Source of the DNA: an uncultured Erythrobacter sp.
Lineage (GTDB): Bacteria > Pseudomonadota > Alphaproteobacteria > Sphingomonadales > Sphingomonadaceae
Reading direction: 5' to 3'
Length of the DNA stretch: 64,000 bases
Assembly: GCA_947501005.1 (NCBI GenBank)
Contig: CANMTU010000001.1
Location: 124,001 to 188,000 of the forward strand
The notes beneath the pieces were generated by a model, which saw only the letters and a program-made list of their open reading frames with translations, made no database searches and was not told the DNA's origin. The position numbers were made by a program, and so were the translations under genes. Positions 37,074 through 46,743 of this stretch are shown here, one piece after another (positions within the stretch are counted from its first letter, which is position 1; each line of letters starts with the position of its first letter).

Positions 37074-38594
37074 ATGGACATACAAACAAACCCCGCCGCT
37101 TCGATGACGGCTCCGTTTGCGGAGCGCTACGACAACTTCATCGGCGGCAAATGGGTGGCGCCCAAGGACGGGCGCTGTTTCGACAATATCTCCCCGATCA
37201 CCGGCAAGGTGGTCGGTCAGGTCGCGCGCAGCCAGGGGGCGGACATCGAGGCCGCGCTCGACGCGGCGCATGCCGCGAGGGATGCGTGGGGCCGCACCAG
37301 CGTTGGCGAGCGCGCGCTGATCCTCAACCGCATCGCCGACCGGATGGAGGAAAATCTCGAAAAGATCGCGATCGCGGAAACCTGGGACAACGGCAAACCG
37401 CTCCGCGAAACGATGGCCGCCGACATTCCGCTTGCGATCGACCATTTCCGCTATTTCGCGGGCTGTATTCGCGCGCAGGAAGGCGGCATTTCGGAAATCG
37501 ACCACGATACGGTCGCCTACCATTTTCACGAGCCGCTGGGCGTGGTCGGTCAGATCATTCCGTGGAACTTCCCGATCCTGATGGCGGTGTGGAAGCTCGC
37601 CCCCGCGCTGGCGGCTGGCAACTGCGTGGTGCTCAAACCTGCCGAGCAGACCCCGGCCTCGATCATGGTGCTGATGGAGCTGATCGGCGACCTGCTGCCC
37701 GCCGGCGTGGTCAACGTGGTCAACGGCTTCGGCGTGGAAGCGGGCAAGCCGCTCGCCAGCAGCAGCCGGATCGCCAAGATCGCCTTTACCGGCGAGACGA
37801 GCACCGGCCGCCTGATCATGCAATATGCGACCGAAAACCTGATCCCGGTCACGCTGGAACTGGGCGGCAAGAGCCCGAACATCTTCTTCGAGGATGTGTG
37901 CCGCGAGGACGACGACTATCTCGACAAAGCAATCGAGGGCTTCGTGATGTTCGCGCTCAATCAGGGGGAGATCTGCACCTGTCCCAGCCGCGCGCTCGTG
38001 CATGAGAGCATCTACGACCGCTTTATGGAACGTGCGATGCAGCGCGTCGAAGCGATCAAGGCGGGCAATCCGCTCGACATGGAGACGATGATCGGCGCGC
38101 AGGCGAGCAGCGAACAGCGCGACAAGATCCTCTCCTACATCGACATCGGCAAGCAGGAAGGTGCTGAGCTGCTGACCGGCGGCGAGGCGACGCGGTTCGA
38201 GGGCGAGATCGCGGACGGCTACTACGTCAAGCCGACCGTGTTCAGGGGCAACAACCGGATGCGCATCTTCCAGGAGGAGATCTTCGGTCCGGTCCTCTCG
38301 GTCACGACCTTCAAGGATCAGGACGAGGCGCTGAGCATCGCCAATGATACGCTCTATGGCCTCGGCGCAGGCGTATGGAGCCGCGATGCCAACACCTGCT
38401 ACCGCTTCGGCCGGGCGATCCAGGCCGGGCGCGTGTGGACCAACTGCTACCACGCCTATCCCGCCCATGCGGCGTTCGGCGGCTACAAGCAGTCGGGCAT
38501 CGGACGCGAAAACCACCGCATGATGCTGGATCACTATCAGCAGACCAAGAACATGCTGGTCAGCTACAGCGCGAAGAAGCTCGGCTTCTTCTGA
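37074..38594 (+). CDS. NAD-dependent acetaldehyde dehydrogenase (ExaC/AldA type)
   Basis: Oxidises acetaldehyde to acetate. The 506-residue protein has the ALDH fold: [20 protein letters not shown], the glutamate in [12 protein letters not shown], and the catalytic cysteine C301 in [11 protein letters not shown], a motif typical of the ExaC/AcoD group used in ethanol and acetoin degradation. The ATG at 37074 has GAGAGGA about eight bases upstream; the frame is open to 36885 but the extension is not family-like. It is followed after 70 bases, which contain a small GC hairpin (38606-38629), by the alcohol dehydrogenase gene. Confidence 0.93.
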   Translation: MDIQTNPAASMTAPFAERYDNFIGGKWVAPKDGRCFDNISPITGKVVGQVARSQGADIEAALDAAHAARDAWGRTSVGERALILNRIADRMEENLEKIAIAETWDNGKPLRETMAADIPLAIDHFRYFAGCIRAQEGGISEIDHDTVAYHFHEPLGVVGQIIPWNFPILMAVWKLAPALAAGNCVVLKPAEQTPASIMVLMELIGDLLPAGVVNVVNGFGVEAGKPLASSSRIAKIAFTGETSTGRLIMQYATENLIPVTLELGGKSPNIFFEDVCREDDDYLDKAIEGFVMFALNQGEICTCPSRALVHESIYDRFMERAMQRVEAIKAGNPLDMETMIGAQASSEQRDKILSYIDIGKQEGAELLTGGEATRFEGEIADGYYVKPTVFRGNNRMRIFQEEIFGPVLSVTTFKDQDEALSIANDTLYGLGAGVWSRDANTCYRFGRAIQAGRVWTNCYHAYPAHAAFGGYKQSGIGRENHRMMLDHYQQTKNMLVSYSAKKLGFF

Positions 38595-38664
38595 GGCGAC
38601 AGGCCGGTGCGGTGAAAGTCCGCCGCACCGCCCCCGAACACAACAGAAATACAGGAGAATTGCT

Positions 38665-39696
38665 ATGAGCAAGAGCATGAAAGCCGCCGTCGTCCGCGCC
38701 TTCGGCGAACCGCTGCGGATCGAGGAAGTGCCGGTTCCGGAAGTGCAGCCGGGTATGATCCAGGTGGCCATCCAGGCCTCGGGCGTGTGCCACACCGATC
38801 TGCATGCCGCCGAAGGCGACTGGCCGGTCAAGCCCGAACCGCCCTTCATTCCCGGCCATGAAGGCGTCGGCTTCGTTTCCGCCGTGGGCAAAGGTGTAAC
38901 CCATGTGAAGGAAGGCGACCGGGTCGGCGTGCCGTGGCTCTACACCGCCTGCGGCCATTGCGTGCACTGTCTCGGCGGGTGGGAAACGCTGTGCGAAAGC
39001 CAGCTCAACACCGGCTATTCGGTCAATGGCGGGTTCGCCGACTATGTTCTGGCCGACCCCAACTATGTCGGCCACCTGCCCGACAATGTGGGCTTCAACG
39101 AGATCGCGCCGGTGCTGTGCGCGGGCGTGACGGTCTACAAGGGCCTGAAAATGACCGAGACCAAGCCGGGCGATGCGGTGGCGATCTCCGGCATCGGCGG
39201 GCTTGGCCACATGGCAGTGCAATATGCGGTCGCGATGGGGCTGAACGTGGTTGCGGTCGACGTCGACGACGCCAAGCTCGAACTGGCGCGCAAGCTCGGC
39301 GCGGTGGAGACCGTGAACGCGCGGACCGACAATGACCCTGCCGCGACGGTCAAGCGCCTGACCGGCGGCGTGCGCGGCGCGCTGGTGACCGCGGTGAGCG
39401 AGAAGGCCTTCGAACAGGCGGTCGGCATGGTCGGGCGCGGTGGTACGCTTGCGCTCAACGGCCTGCCGCCGGGCGATTTCCCGCTCAACATCTTCGGCAT
39501 GGTGCTGAACGGCATCACCGTGCGCGGCTCGATCGTGGGCACGCGGCTGGACCTGCAGGAATCGCTCGATTTCGCAGGCGACGGCAAGGTGAAGGCGACG
39601 ATCTCCACCGCCGGTCTGGACGACATCAATGCGGTGTTCGACCGCATGCGGCAGGGCCAGATCGAAGGGCGCGTCGTCCTGGACATGACCCAATGA
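38665..39696 (+). CDS. adhP: Zinc-dependent alcohol dehydrogenase (AdhP type)
   Basis: Oxidises ethanol to acetaldehyde with NAD+. The 343-residue protein is a medium-chain dehydrogenase: the catalytic zinc ligand in [15 protein letters not shown], the glutamate and histidine in PGHEGVG, the structural-zinc cysteines in [17 protein letters not shown] and the cofactor fold [14 protein letters not shown]. AdhP-type enzymes prefer ethanol. It has AGGAG before the start and overlaps the next gene by four bases (ATGA). Confidence 0.94.
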   Translation: MSKSMKAAVVRAFGEPLRIEEVPVPEVQPGMIQVAIQASGVCHTDLHAAEGDWPVKPEPPFIPGHEGVGFVSAVGKGVTHVKEGDRVGVPWLYTACGHCVHCLGGWETLCESQLNTGYSVNGGFADYVLADPNYVGHLPDNVGFNEIAPVLCAGVTVYKGLKMTETKPGDAVAISGIGGLGHMAVQYAVAMGLNVVAVDVDDAKLELARKLGAVETVNARTDNDPAATVKRLTGGVRGALVTAVSEKAFEQAVGMVGRGGTLALNGLPPGDFPLNIFGMVLNGITVRGSIVGTRLDLQESLDFAGDGKVKATISTAGLDDINAVFDRMRQGQIEGRVVLDMTQ

Positions 39697-41972
39697 CGCA
39701 AAGTGCCGCGCCGGATGGCCGAGTGGTCCGTCGCGTGATCGCCACCGACGCGGCCACAGCCCTGCTGGGCCAGATCATCGAACGTCATGGCCCCGTGCTT
39801 ATCCACCAGTCGGGCGGGTGCTGTGACGGCTCCAGCCCGATGGTCTATCCGCGCGGCGAGTTCCGCCTCGGCGGGTCGGACGTGCTGCTGGGCACGATCG
39901 GCACCACACCGGTCTATATCGGCGCGGCGCAGTTCGCGGTGTGGAAACACACGCAGCTGATCCTCGACGTGGTGGAAGGGCGAGGCGGCATGTTCAGCCT
40001 CGATAATGGAACGGGCCGGCGCTTCCTCGTGCGAAGCCGGACCTATGGGGAGAGAGAAATCGCCATGTTGCACAAGGCCGACAGGTTTCGCGCCATGCAG
40101 GCATCGATCGACAGCGATGCGGACGCCTTCTGGCTGGACGAAGCGCACCGGCTCGACTGGAGCGTCTTCCCGACGAAGGCGGACGAGAGCAGCTTCGACA
40201 AGGGCGATTTCGGCATTCGCTGGTTCGCCGATGGCGAGCTGAACGTCTCGGTCAATTGCCTCGACCGCCACCTCGAGACGCGCGGCGACCAGCCCGCGAT
40301 CGTGTTCGAAGGCGACGAGCCGGACGAAGGGCGAACGCTCACCTATCGTGAGCTGCACTGGCAAGTCTGCCGCTTCGCCAACGTCCTGAAAGCCAACGGG
40401 ATCGGTAAGGGCGACCGGGTGATCCTTTACATGCCGATGGTGCCCGAAGCGGCGATTGCAATGCTCGCCTGCGCCCGGATCGGGGCGGTCCATTCGGTCG
40501 TCTTCGGCGGCTTCTCGCCCGACAGCCTGGCCGACCGGATCGCCGATTGCGACGCTACGCTGGTCGTCACCGCCGATGAAGGCACGCGCGGCGGCAAGCG
40601 CATTCCCCTCAAGGCCAATGTCGACAGCGCGCTGGAGCGCGCGAGCGGGGTCGACACGGTCATCGTCATGCAGCGGACGGGTGGCCAAGTATCGATGCGC
40701 AAGGGGCGCGACATCTTGTGGGAGGAGGCCTGCGCGGATGCCCCCGCCGATTGCCCGCCCGAAGCGATGAACGCGGAAGATCCGCTGTTCATCCTCTATA
40801 CCTCCGGATCGACCGGCAAGCCCAAGGGCGTGCTGCACACCACCGGCGGGTATCTGCTTTGGTCGACGCTGACCTTCGATCTGCTGTTCGGCCCCGAGGA
40901 GGGGAAGGATGTCGCCGACGATCTGTTCTGGTGCACCGCCGATGTCGGCTGGATCACCGGGCACACCTATGTCGTCTACGGCCCGCTCTCCAACGGCGCG
41001 CGCACGGTCATGTTCGACGGGGTGCCCAACTATCCCGATCCGGGGCGCCTCTGGGAGACCAGCCAGCGCCTCGGCGTCACGATCTTCTACACCGCGCCGA
41101 CCGCGATCCGCGCGCTGATGCGGCAGGGCGACCGGTGGGTGACGCGCCACGACCTGTCCGCGATCCGCCTGCTGGGCACGGTGGGCGAGCCGATCAACCA
41201 TGAGGCCTGGGAATGGTATCATGACATGGTCGGGCGCGGCGAATGCCCGATCGTCGACACCTGGTGGCAGACCGAAACGGGCGGCGCACTGATTGCTCCC
41301 GTCCCCGGCGCTACCGAGACTAAGCCCGGCAGCGCGACCCTGCCACTCCCCGGCGTCGACCCCGAACTGGTCGATGGCGAAGGGCATCTTCTCACCGGCG
41401 CAACGGAGGGCAATCTGGTTCTCACCCGCAGCTGGCCGGGCATGATGCGCACCATCTTCGGCGACCACGACCGGTTCTTCCAAACCTATTTCAGCACCTT
41501 CCCCGGCACCTATTTCACCGGCGACGGCGCGCGGCGCGACGAGGATGGCTATTACTGGATCACCGGCCGGGTCGACGACGTTATCAACGTGTCTGGGCAC
41601 CGCATGGGCACTGCCGAAGTCGAAAATGCGCTGGACGAGCATGTGCTGGTGGCCGAGGCCGCCGTCGTAGGCATGCCACATGATATCAAGGGCCAAGGCA
41701 TCCATGCGTTCGTGACGCTGAAAGCCGGCGAAGAAGGCAGCGATGCCTTGCGGCAGGAACTGCGTGACCTGGTGCGCAGCGAGATCGGACCATTCGCCAC
41801 GCCCGACGTCATCCAATTCGCGCCCGACCTGCCCAAGACCCGGTCGGGCAAGATCATGCGCCGGGTTCTGCGCAAAATCGCCGAGGGGCAGCCTGACGAA
41901 ATTGGTGACATCTCGACGCTGGCGGAGCCTGCGGTGGTCGAGGATCTGGTGGCCAAGCGCATGAGGCCGTGA
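39693..41972 (+). CDS. acs: DUF779-acetyl-CoA synthetase fusion protein
   Basis: A 759-residue fusion. Residues 1 to about 122 are DUF779, with [13 protein letters not shown], a small protein usually encoded separately beside acetaldehyde dehydrogenases. The rest is AMP-forming acetyl-CoA synthetase: [14 protein letters not shown] (near 369), [30 protein letters not shown] and the catalytic lysine K720 in [19 protein letters not shown] ribosome-binding-like stretch (40047-40056) and an ATG at 40065 lie at the joint, so a free synthetase of 635 residues may also be made. With the two dehydrogenases it completes ethanol to acetyl-CoA. Confidence 0.93.
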   Translation: MTQSAAPDGRVVRRVIATDAATALLGQIIERHGPVLIHQSGGCCDGSSPMVYPRGEFRLGGSDVLLGTIGTTPVYIGAAQFAVWKHTQLILDVVEGRGGMFSLDNGTGRRFLVRSRTYGEREIAMLHKADRFRAMQASIDSDADAFWLDEAHRLDWSVFPTKADESSFDKGDFGIRWFADGELNVSVNCLDRHLETRGDQPAIVFEGDEPDEGRTLTYRELHWQVCRFANVLKANGIGKGDRVILYMPMVPEAAIAMLACARIGAVHSVVFGGFSPDSLADRIADCDATLVVTADEGTRGGKRIPLKANVDSALERASGVDTVIVMQRTGGQVSMRKGRDILWEEACADAPADCPPEAMNAEDPLFILYTSGSTGKPKGVLHTTGGYLLWSTLTFDLLFGPEEGKDVADDLFWCTADVGWITGHTYVVYGPLSNGARTVMFDGVPNYPDPGRLWETSQRLGVTIFYTAPTAIRALMRQGDRWVTRHDLSAIRLLGTVGEPINHEAWEWYHDMVGRGECPIVDTWWQTETGGALIAPVPGATETKPGSATLPLPGVDPELVDGEGHLLTGATEGNLVLTRSWPGMMRTIFGDHDRFFQTYFSTFPGTYFTGDGARRDEDGYYWITGRVDDVINVSGHRMGTAEVENALDEHVLVAEAAVVGMPHDIKGQGIHAFVTLKAGEEGSDALRQELRDLVRSEIGPFATPDVIQFAPDLPKTRSGKIMRRVLRKIAEGQPDEIGDISTLAEPAVVEDLVAKRMRP

Positions 41973-42180
41973 ACCTCGATTATTTGCTGTGGCCGCTAAG
42001 CCCGCTTTCTAGCTAAAACCAGACTGACCGCTGTCGGCCCCTTCGAGCCAGTCAGCTTTGCGCCCCAAGGCGGTCATTCAGGATCCCGCTAGAACTGCCT
42101 GTAAGCGGCCATTTCAAATCAGTCGTCGGCCACGCGCTGATCGATAATATTCACGCTGATTCGAAGAGGCCGGTTCGGAC

Positions 42181-42543
42181 CTATCGCCCATCAAGCGGAT
42201 ATAGACCTTCAAGCTTGGCAAAATTAGCCACCCCAGGTGCGGGCTGGCGCGGATGGCGCGTGGGTCTAACGGCCAATCCGCCGAGATCTCCTGCCGCATC
42301 AACAACCTTCGCAAGCCTGTCATCATCTATCCGGTAATAGACGAGCTTGGCATCCTTCCGGGTCTTAACGAGGCCCGCATTGCGAAGGACCGCTAGCTGC
42401 TGCGAAAGCGTCGGCTGGCCGATCTCGGCTGCGTCGTCGATCTCTCCGACATTGCGTTCCGTGCCGGAAAGCGCCTTCATGATCCGCAAACGCACGGGGT
42501 GCGCGAGAGCCTTCAAGGCATCGACCAAATCTTCGTCGGTCAT
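42181..42543 (-). CDS. ArsR-family repressor without cysteines
   Basis: A 120-residue winged-helix regulator with the ArsR core LAHPVRLRIMKAL, GQPTLSQQLAVLRNAGLVKTR and KLVYYRI. Its place in a sulfide/persulfide gene set suggests the BigR/SqrR type, which senses persulfide through two cysteines. This protein has no cysteine at all, so that mechanism cannot work here as known. It overlaps the peroxiredoxin gene (ATGA), and together they are divergent from the sulfur operon. Confidence 0.88.
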   Translation of the reverse strand: MTDEDLVDALKALAHPVRLRIMKALSGTERNVGEIDDAAEIGQPTLSQQLAVLRNAGLVKTRKDAKLVYYRIDDDRLAKVVDAAGDLGGLAVRPTRHPRQPAPGVANFAKLEGLYPLDGR

Positions 42544-43208
42544 CTCTTCGACCCTCGCTTGGTTTCCTTCATGAACCAGTCGGTCTGGCCTTTTGCGGAA
42601 AATACGGTGTCGAGCGAAGCATCGGGCTGAGCCAGCAATGCCTCGCCCGGCTTCCAGTTGGCAGGTGCCAATACGGGGCCATTGTCTACTGCCTGAAGCG
42701 CGTCGAGAGTCCGTAGCATTTCAGGCGTCGAGCGACCGACATTGGCAGGATAGCAGGTCATCGCACGGATCACCCCCTCGGGGTCGATGAAGAATGTCGT
42801 CCGCACTGTCGCGCTGTCGTTATCGTTCGGCGCGACCATCCCATAAGCGCGGCCGATTACGAGCGTGGGGTCCTCCACAATCGGAAAACGCACCTCGATA
42901 TCGTAGCGATCGCGGATCAGTCGCAGCCAGGCGAAATGCGAGAACAGGCTATCGACAGAGAGCGCCATCAGCGCGCAATCGCGCTGCTCAAACTCGCCTG
43001 CTGACTCAGCCAGGGCCACGAACTCGGTCGTGCAAACGGGCGTGAAATCGGCCGGGTGCGAGAACAGGATCAACCACCGCCCCCGGTGATCCGAAAGGCG
43101 GACATCTCCTGTCGTGCTTCGCGCAGAAAAGTCCGGAGCTACATCTCCGATACGTAGTCCTGCGCAGGGTGCCTCTCGTTCGGCATCAGCTTTGATCATC
43201 TGTGTCAT
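42540..43208 (-). CDS. Peroxiredoxin, 1-Cys (Prx6) type
   Basis: A thiol peroxidase of 222 residues that reduces peroxides, and possibly persulfides. The catalytic loop is PADFTPVCTTEF with the peroxidatic cysteine; a later cysteine lies in AMTCYPANVGRS, as in Prx6-group proteins. The length and the C-terminal extension with PANWKPGEALL also fit this group. It is the first gene of a two-gene unit with the ArsR-type regulator and is divergent from the MBL gene, sharing the regulatory region 43209-43282. Confidence 0.9.
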   Translation of the reverse strand: MTQMIKADAEREAPCAGLRIGDVAPDFSARSTTGDVRLSDHRGRWLILFSHPADFTPVCTTEFVALAESAGEFEQRDCALMALSVDSLFSHFAWLRLIRDRYDIEVRFPIVEDPTLVIGRAYGMVAPNDNDSATVRTTFFIDPEGVIRAMTCYPANVGRSTPEMLRTLDALQAVDNGPVLAPANWKPGEALLAQPDASLDTVFSAKGQTDWFMKETKRGSKR

Positions 43209-43224
43209 CCGACCTTCATACCAC

Positions 43225-43260
43225 TTGACAGATCAATAGCAACACATATAAACGATTTAT
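43225..43260 (+). promoter_or_regulatory. Sigma-70-like promoter overlapped by a palindrome
   Basis: TTGACA (43225-43230), 16 bases, then TATAAA (43247-43252) make a near-consensus promoter reading toward the MBL gene. The -10 box overlaps the palindrome ATAAA-CGA-TTTAT (43248-43260), a natural place for the ArsR-type repressor to block transcription. The repressor assignment is inference. Confidence 0.7.
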
Positions 43261-43282
43261 GTAAATGAATGGAGATCAAGCT

Positions 43283-44212
43283 ATGGCTGACGATCAGAAC
43301 CTCAAGAATGCCGCTTCTCAGATCGAACGTGCCCAGGCCGACAAATGCCTGCGCCCCTCGATTGCGGGATTTTTCGACGAAGCGACGAATACCGTCTCCT
43401 ATGTCGTCCACGACCCCAAGACGGATGAAGCGGCGATCATCGACTCGGTGTTGGACTTCGAGGCGGCTTCCGGCCGGACCTCGAATGGCTCAGCAGACCG
43501 CATCATTGAGTATGTCACCTCGAATAACCTGAAAGTGATATGGCTTATTGAGACCCACGCCCACGCCGATCACATATCTGCCGCCCCTTATCTTCAGGAG
43601 CGGCTTGGCGGGAAGTTGGCTATCGGCCGCGATATCATCCGCGTGCAGGAAGTCTTCGGGAAACTCTTCAATGCGGGCACCGACTTCGAACGCGACGGAT
43701 CGCAGTTCGACAAGCTGTTCGAGGATGGTGAGACCTTCAAGGTCGGCGAGCTCGAAGGTATCGCCCTCCATGTGCCCGGTCACACTCCCGCCGACATGGC
43801 TTTCATCATCGGCGACGCGGCCTTCGTCGGCGACACGATCTTCATGCCCGATTTCGGCACCGCACGCGCAGATTTCCCCGGCGGCGACGCAGGACAACTG
43901 TTCCGCTCGATACGCCGGCTGCTGTCGCTCCCGGACGAGACCCGGCTCTTCCTATGTCACGACTACAAGGCGCCGGGCCGCGACGAATATGCCTGGGAGA
44001 CCACCGTCAAACAGCAGCGCGAGGAAAACGTGCATGTGAAGGATGGCGTGACCGAAGAGGACTTCGTCGCGATGCGAACCGACCGCGACAGGACGCTCTC
44101 GATGCCCAAGCTGATAATGCCTTCGGTGCAGGTGAACATCCGTGGTGGGCGACTGCCGGACCCGGAAGAGAATGGCGTCAGCTACATCAAGATTCCGGTC
44201 AACGCCGTATGA
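43283..44212 (+). CDS. MBL-fold persulfide dioxygenase-like protein (ETHE1/Blh type)
   Basis: A metallo-beta-lactamase fold protein of 309 residues. The metal motif ETHAHADHISAAPYL, then HVPGHTPADMAF and FLCHDYK, fits the ETHE1/Blh group, which oxidises glutathione persulfide to sulfite with non-heme iron. The start at 43283 has GGAG eight bases before it; ATG at 43265 is an alternative. It overlaps the first YeeE/YedE gene by four bases, and the following genes are also chained by overlaps. Confidence 0.9.
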   Translation: MADDQNLKNAASQIERAQADKCLRPSIAGFFDEATNTVSYVVHDPKTDEAAIIDSVLDFEAASGRTSNGSADRIIEYVTSNNLKVIWLIETHAHADHISAAPYLQERLGGKLAIGRDIIRVQEVFGKLFNAGTDFERDGSQFDKLFEDGETFKVGELEGIALHVPGHTPADMAFIIGDAAFVGDTIFMPDFGTARADFPGGDAGQLFRSIRRLLSLPDETRLFLCHDYKAPGRDEYAWETTVKQQREENVHVKDGVTEEDFVAMRTDRDRTLSMPKLIMPSVQVNIRGGRLPDPEENGVSYIKIPVNAV

Positions 44213-44655
44213 CGTTGCCTGGTTTTCCTGAAGCCGCACCCCTCGCCGGACTGGCTGGCGGAGTGCTTATCGGCCTTGCCGCAGCGGTCATGCTGCTCGG
44301 CCTTGGCAGGATCGCTGGTGTTTCCGGCCTTGCTGCGAAGGCAGTCGGGCTCGGCGGCAGCGGCATTGCAAGGGGCGGCGCATGGATGTTCGTCATCGGC
44401 CTGCCTCTGGGTGCGCTGATCGTAATGCTGGCATCGGGTGGAATTGATGCCACCTTCGCAAACCCGGTTACGCTTGCGATTGCTGGACTGGTGGTGGGCA
44501 TCGGGACACGTCTCGGCAGCGGCTGCACCAGCGGGCATGGGGTTTGCGGCGTGAGCCGCCTTTCCGGCCGCTCGATCGTCGCCACGCTCACGTTCATGGC
44601 TACCGGCATTGCCACGGTCGCGATCATGAATGCGCTCGGGCTGGAGGTGCTGTGA
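44209..44655 (+). CDS. YeeE/YedE-type sulfur transporter, first half
   Basis: A 148-residue membrane protein with about four helices. It has the conserved segment GSGCTSGHGVCGVSRLSGRS, whose cysteines carry sulfur species in the YeeE/YedE (TsuA) family. Two half-size genes next to each other replace the single full-length transporter found in other bacteria. Stop and start are chained to both neighbours by ATGA overlaps. Confidence 0.88.
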   Translation: MTLPGFPEAAPLAGLAGGVLIGLAAAVMLLGLGRIAGVSGLAAKAVGLGGSGIARGGAWMFVIGLPLGALIVMLASGGIDATFANPVTLAIAGLVVGIGTRLGSGCTSGHGVCGVSRLSGRSIVATLTFMATGIATVAIMNALGLEVL

Positions 44656-45074
44656 TGCGGACCGCCTTTATCTCTTTGGTCACCGGAACTCTGTTCGGGG
44701 CGGGCCTTGCCCTCGGTGGCATGACCGATCCGGCGCGCGTGCGCGGTTTCCTTGACGTGTTTGGCGACTGGGATCCGACGCTTGCATTTGTCATGGGCGG
44801 TGCCGTCATTGTGATGGCGGTTGCTTGGCGACTGGTCCCGCGGATGGCCGAGCCCTTCGCTGCGAAAGAATTCCACCTCCCGACCAAATCCGATCTCACG
44901 CCACGCCTGGTGGGCGGCGCGGCTCTGTTCGGTATCGGCTGGGGAATCGCCGGACTCTGTCCGGGACCGGGCATCGCTGCGCTTGTAATCGAACCTGCAT
45001 CTGCCGCGATATTCGTCGTCGCAATGCTCGCTGGCATGGCTGTTGTCCGACTTATGGAAGGAGCATCGTCATGA
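44655..45074 (+). CDS. YeeE/YedE-type sulfur transporter, second half (DUF6691)
   Basis: A 139-residue membrane protein with about four helices, with GTLFGAGLALGGMTDPARV and the conserved cysteine in GIAGLCPGPGIAAL. It is the partner of the preceding half; the two probably form one transporter for thiosulfate or another reduced sulfur compound. The start is shared with the previous stop (TGATG). Confidence 0.87.
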   Translation: MRTAFISLVTGTLFGAGLALGGMTDPARVRGFLDVFGDWDPTLAFVMGGAVIVMAVAWRLVPRMAEPFAAKEFHLPTKSDLTPRLVGGAALFGIGWGIAGLCPGPGIAALVIEPASAAIFVVAMLAGMAVVRLMEGASS

Positions 45075-45484
45075 AGCTTACACAGGTAAGCGACACTTTC
45101 GCCGTCTCCCAACAGCTTGAACCCGGCGATCTGGCTGAACTGGCCGATGGTGGGTTTGGCACAGTAATTTGCAACAGGCCGGATGGCGAAGAGCCGAACC
45201 AGCCCACCGTCGCATCAATGCGAGAAGCAGCCGAAGCGGTTGGGTTGGCCTTCCATCATATCCCGGTCTCGGGTGGCGAATTTCCGCAGGTTGCGATCAA
45301 GGCCTTCGCCACGGTCCGCGAAGAAGCGGATGGCAAGGTGCTTGCCTTTTGCCGGACCGGGACGCGCTCCATTACGCTCGATGCACTCGCCAACGTAGAG
45401 AATGAAACCGCCGACGCGCGCATCGAACGCGCCGAGCGAGCAGGCTACGATTTGTCCGGTTTGCGCGACCGGCTTGGCGAATAA
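45071..45484 (+). CDS. DUF442/TIGR01244 phosphatase-like sulfurtransferase
   Basis: A 137-residue protein with the rhodanese- or phosphatase-like loop FCRTGTRS near residue 95, whose cysteine can carry a persulfide. In Blh proteins this domain is fused to the MBL dioxygenase; here the two are separate genes in one operon. It probably handles sulfane sulfur made by the flavoprotein encoded next. It overlaps the previous gene by four bases. Confidence 0.85.
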   Translation: MKLTQVSDTFAVSQQLEPGDLAELADGGFGTVICNRPDGEEPNQPTVASMREAAEAVGLAFHHIPVSGGEFPQVAIKAFATVREEADGKVLAFCRTGTRSITLDALANVENETADARIERAERAGYDLSGLRDRLGE

Positions 45485-45508
45485 CGAAAAGATACTGGAG
45501 AGTTTGTC

Positions 45509-46741
45509 ATGGCCCGAAGCCTAAATCATGAAGTCGTCATCATCGGCGGAGGTTCGGCAGGAATTGCAACCGCATCTTCCATGCTGAAGCGGCGCCCATC
45601 GCTCGATATCGCGATCGTCGAGCCGAGCGAGGATCACTATTATCAGCCTGGCTGGACGATGGTCGGCGGAGGCGTCTTCGAAGCGCCAGCCACTAGGCGC
45701 ACCACGGCGAGCGTGATGCCGAAACAGGCGACCTGGTTGAAACAGTCCGCCGCGTCTTTCCAGCCCGAAAACAATCAGGTCACGCTCAGCGACGGCGCGA
45801 CAATTACCTACCGCCTTCTGATCGTCGCTCCGGGCATCCGGCTTGCCTGGGAAAAGATTGACGGTCTGGAGGAAACGCTCGGCAAGAACGGTGTTACCTC
45901 CAACTACCGCTACGATCTGGCGCCCTACACATGGGACCTCGTGCGCAACCTGAAATCGGGCCGCGCGATCTTCAGCCAGCCGCCGATGCCCATCAAGTGC
46001 GCAGGTGCGCCGCAGAAAGCGATGTATCTTTCATGCGATGCCTGGATGGAACGCGGTGTGCTCGACGATATTGACGTTGAATTCCGCAATGCCGGTGGCG
46101 TCCTGTTCGGGGTGAAGGAATACGTCCCGGCGCTAATGGAATATGTCGAGAAATACGGAATCGACCTCAAACTCAACCAGACGCTCGTCGCGGTTGACGG
46201 CCCCAGCAAAAAGGCCGTCTTCAAGACCGAAGCCGGTGAGGAGACTGTCGAATTCGACATGCTTCACGCAGTGCCGCCGCAGGTTGCACCGCAATTCGTT
46301 GCCGACAGCCCGCTCGCCAACGCCGAAAGCGGCTTTGTCGATATCGACAAGTTCACGCTCCAGCACGTTCGTTATCCGAACGTTTTCGGCATCGGCGATG
46401 CCGGTTCCACACCCAATGCCAAGACGATGGCCGCTGCGCGTAAGCAGGCCCCGATCGTTGCAGTCAATGCGCTCGCCCAGCTCGATGCAAAGCAGCCTTG
46501 GGCCGACTACGACGGCTACGGCTCATGCCCGCTGACCGTCGAACGCGGAAAGATTGTGTTGGCCGAGTTCGGATATGACGGAAAGCTTCTCCCGAGCTTC
46601 CCGAAATGGGTTATCGACGGCACGCGACCGCGACGGCTCAGCTGGCTACTGAAATCGGAAGCTCTGCCCTGGGTCTACTGGAACGGCATGCTCAAGGGCC
46701 ATGAGTGGCTGGCCAAACCGCAAATGAAGAAAGCTGCCTGA
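45509..46741 (+). CDS. Sulfide:quinone oxidoreductase-like flavoprotein
   Basis: A membrane-associated FAD enzyme of 410 residues, related to type II SQR. It has the FAD fold EVVIIGGGSAGIATASSM, the HYYQPGWTMVGGG segment typical of SQR, and conserved cysteines in PIKCAGAPQKAMYLSCDAW plus one in GYGSCPLTV. The late block FGIGDAGSTPNAKT fits the family. It oxidises sulfide to polysulfide or persulfide and reduces quinone. The gene follows the DUF442 gene by 24 bases with GGAGAG as ribosome site, and precedes the SulP gene by two. Confidence 0.9.
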   Translation: MARSLNHEVVIIGGGSAGIATASSMLKRRPSLDIAIVEPSEDHYYQPGWTMVGGGVFEAPATRRTTASVMPKQATWLKQSAASFQPENNQVTLSDGATITYRLLIVAPGIRLAWEKIDGLEETLGKNGVTSNYRYDLAPYTWDLVRNLKSGRAIFSQPPMPIKCAGAPQKAMYLSCDAWMERGVLDDIDVEFRNAGGVLFGVKEYVPALMEYVEKYGIDLKLNQTLVAVDGPSKKAVFKTEAGEETVEFDMLHAVPPQVAPQFVADSPLANAESGFVDIDKFTLQHVRYPNVFGIGDAGSTPNAKTMAAARKQAPIVAVNALAQLDAKQPWADYDGYGSCPLTVERGKIVLAEFGYDGKLLPSFPKWVIDGTRPRRLSWLLKSEALPWVYWNGMLKGHEWLAKPQMKKAA

Positions 46742-46743
46742 TC

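Noticed and set aside
39135..41816. 893-codon minus-strand frame opposite the alcohol dehydrogenase and Acs genes
   Set aside because: It has shadow composition (His/Asp/Arg-rich), and the opposite strand holds well-conserved enzymes with full motifs.
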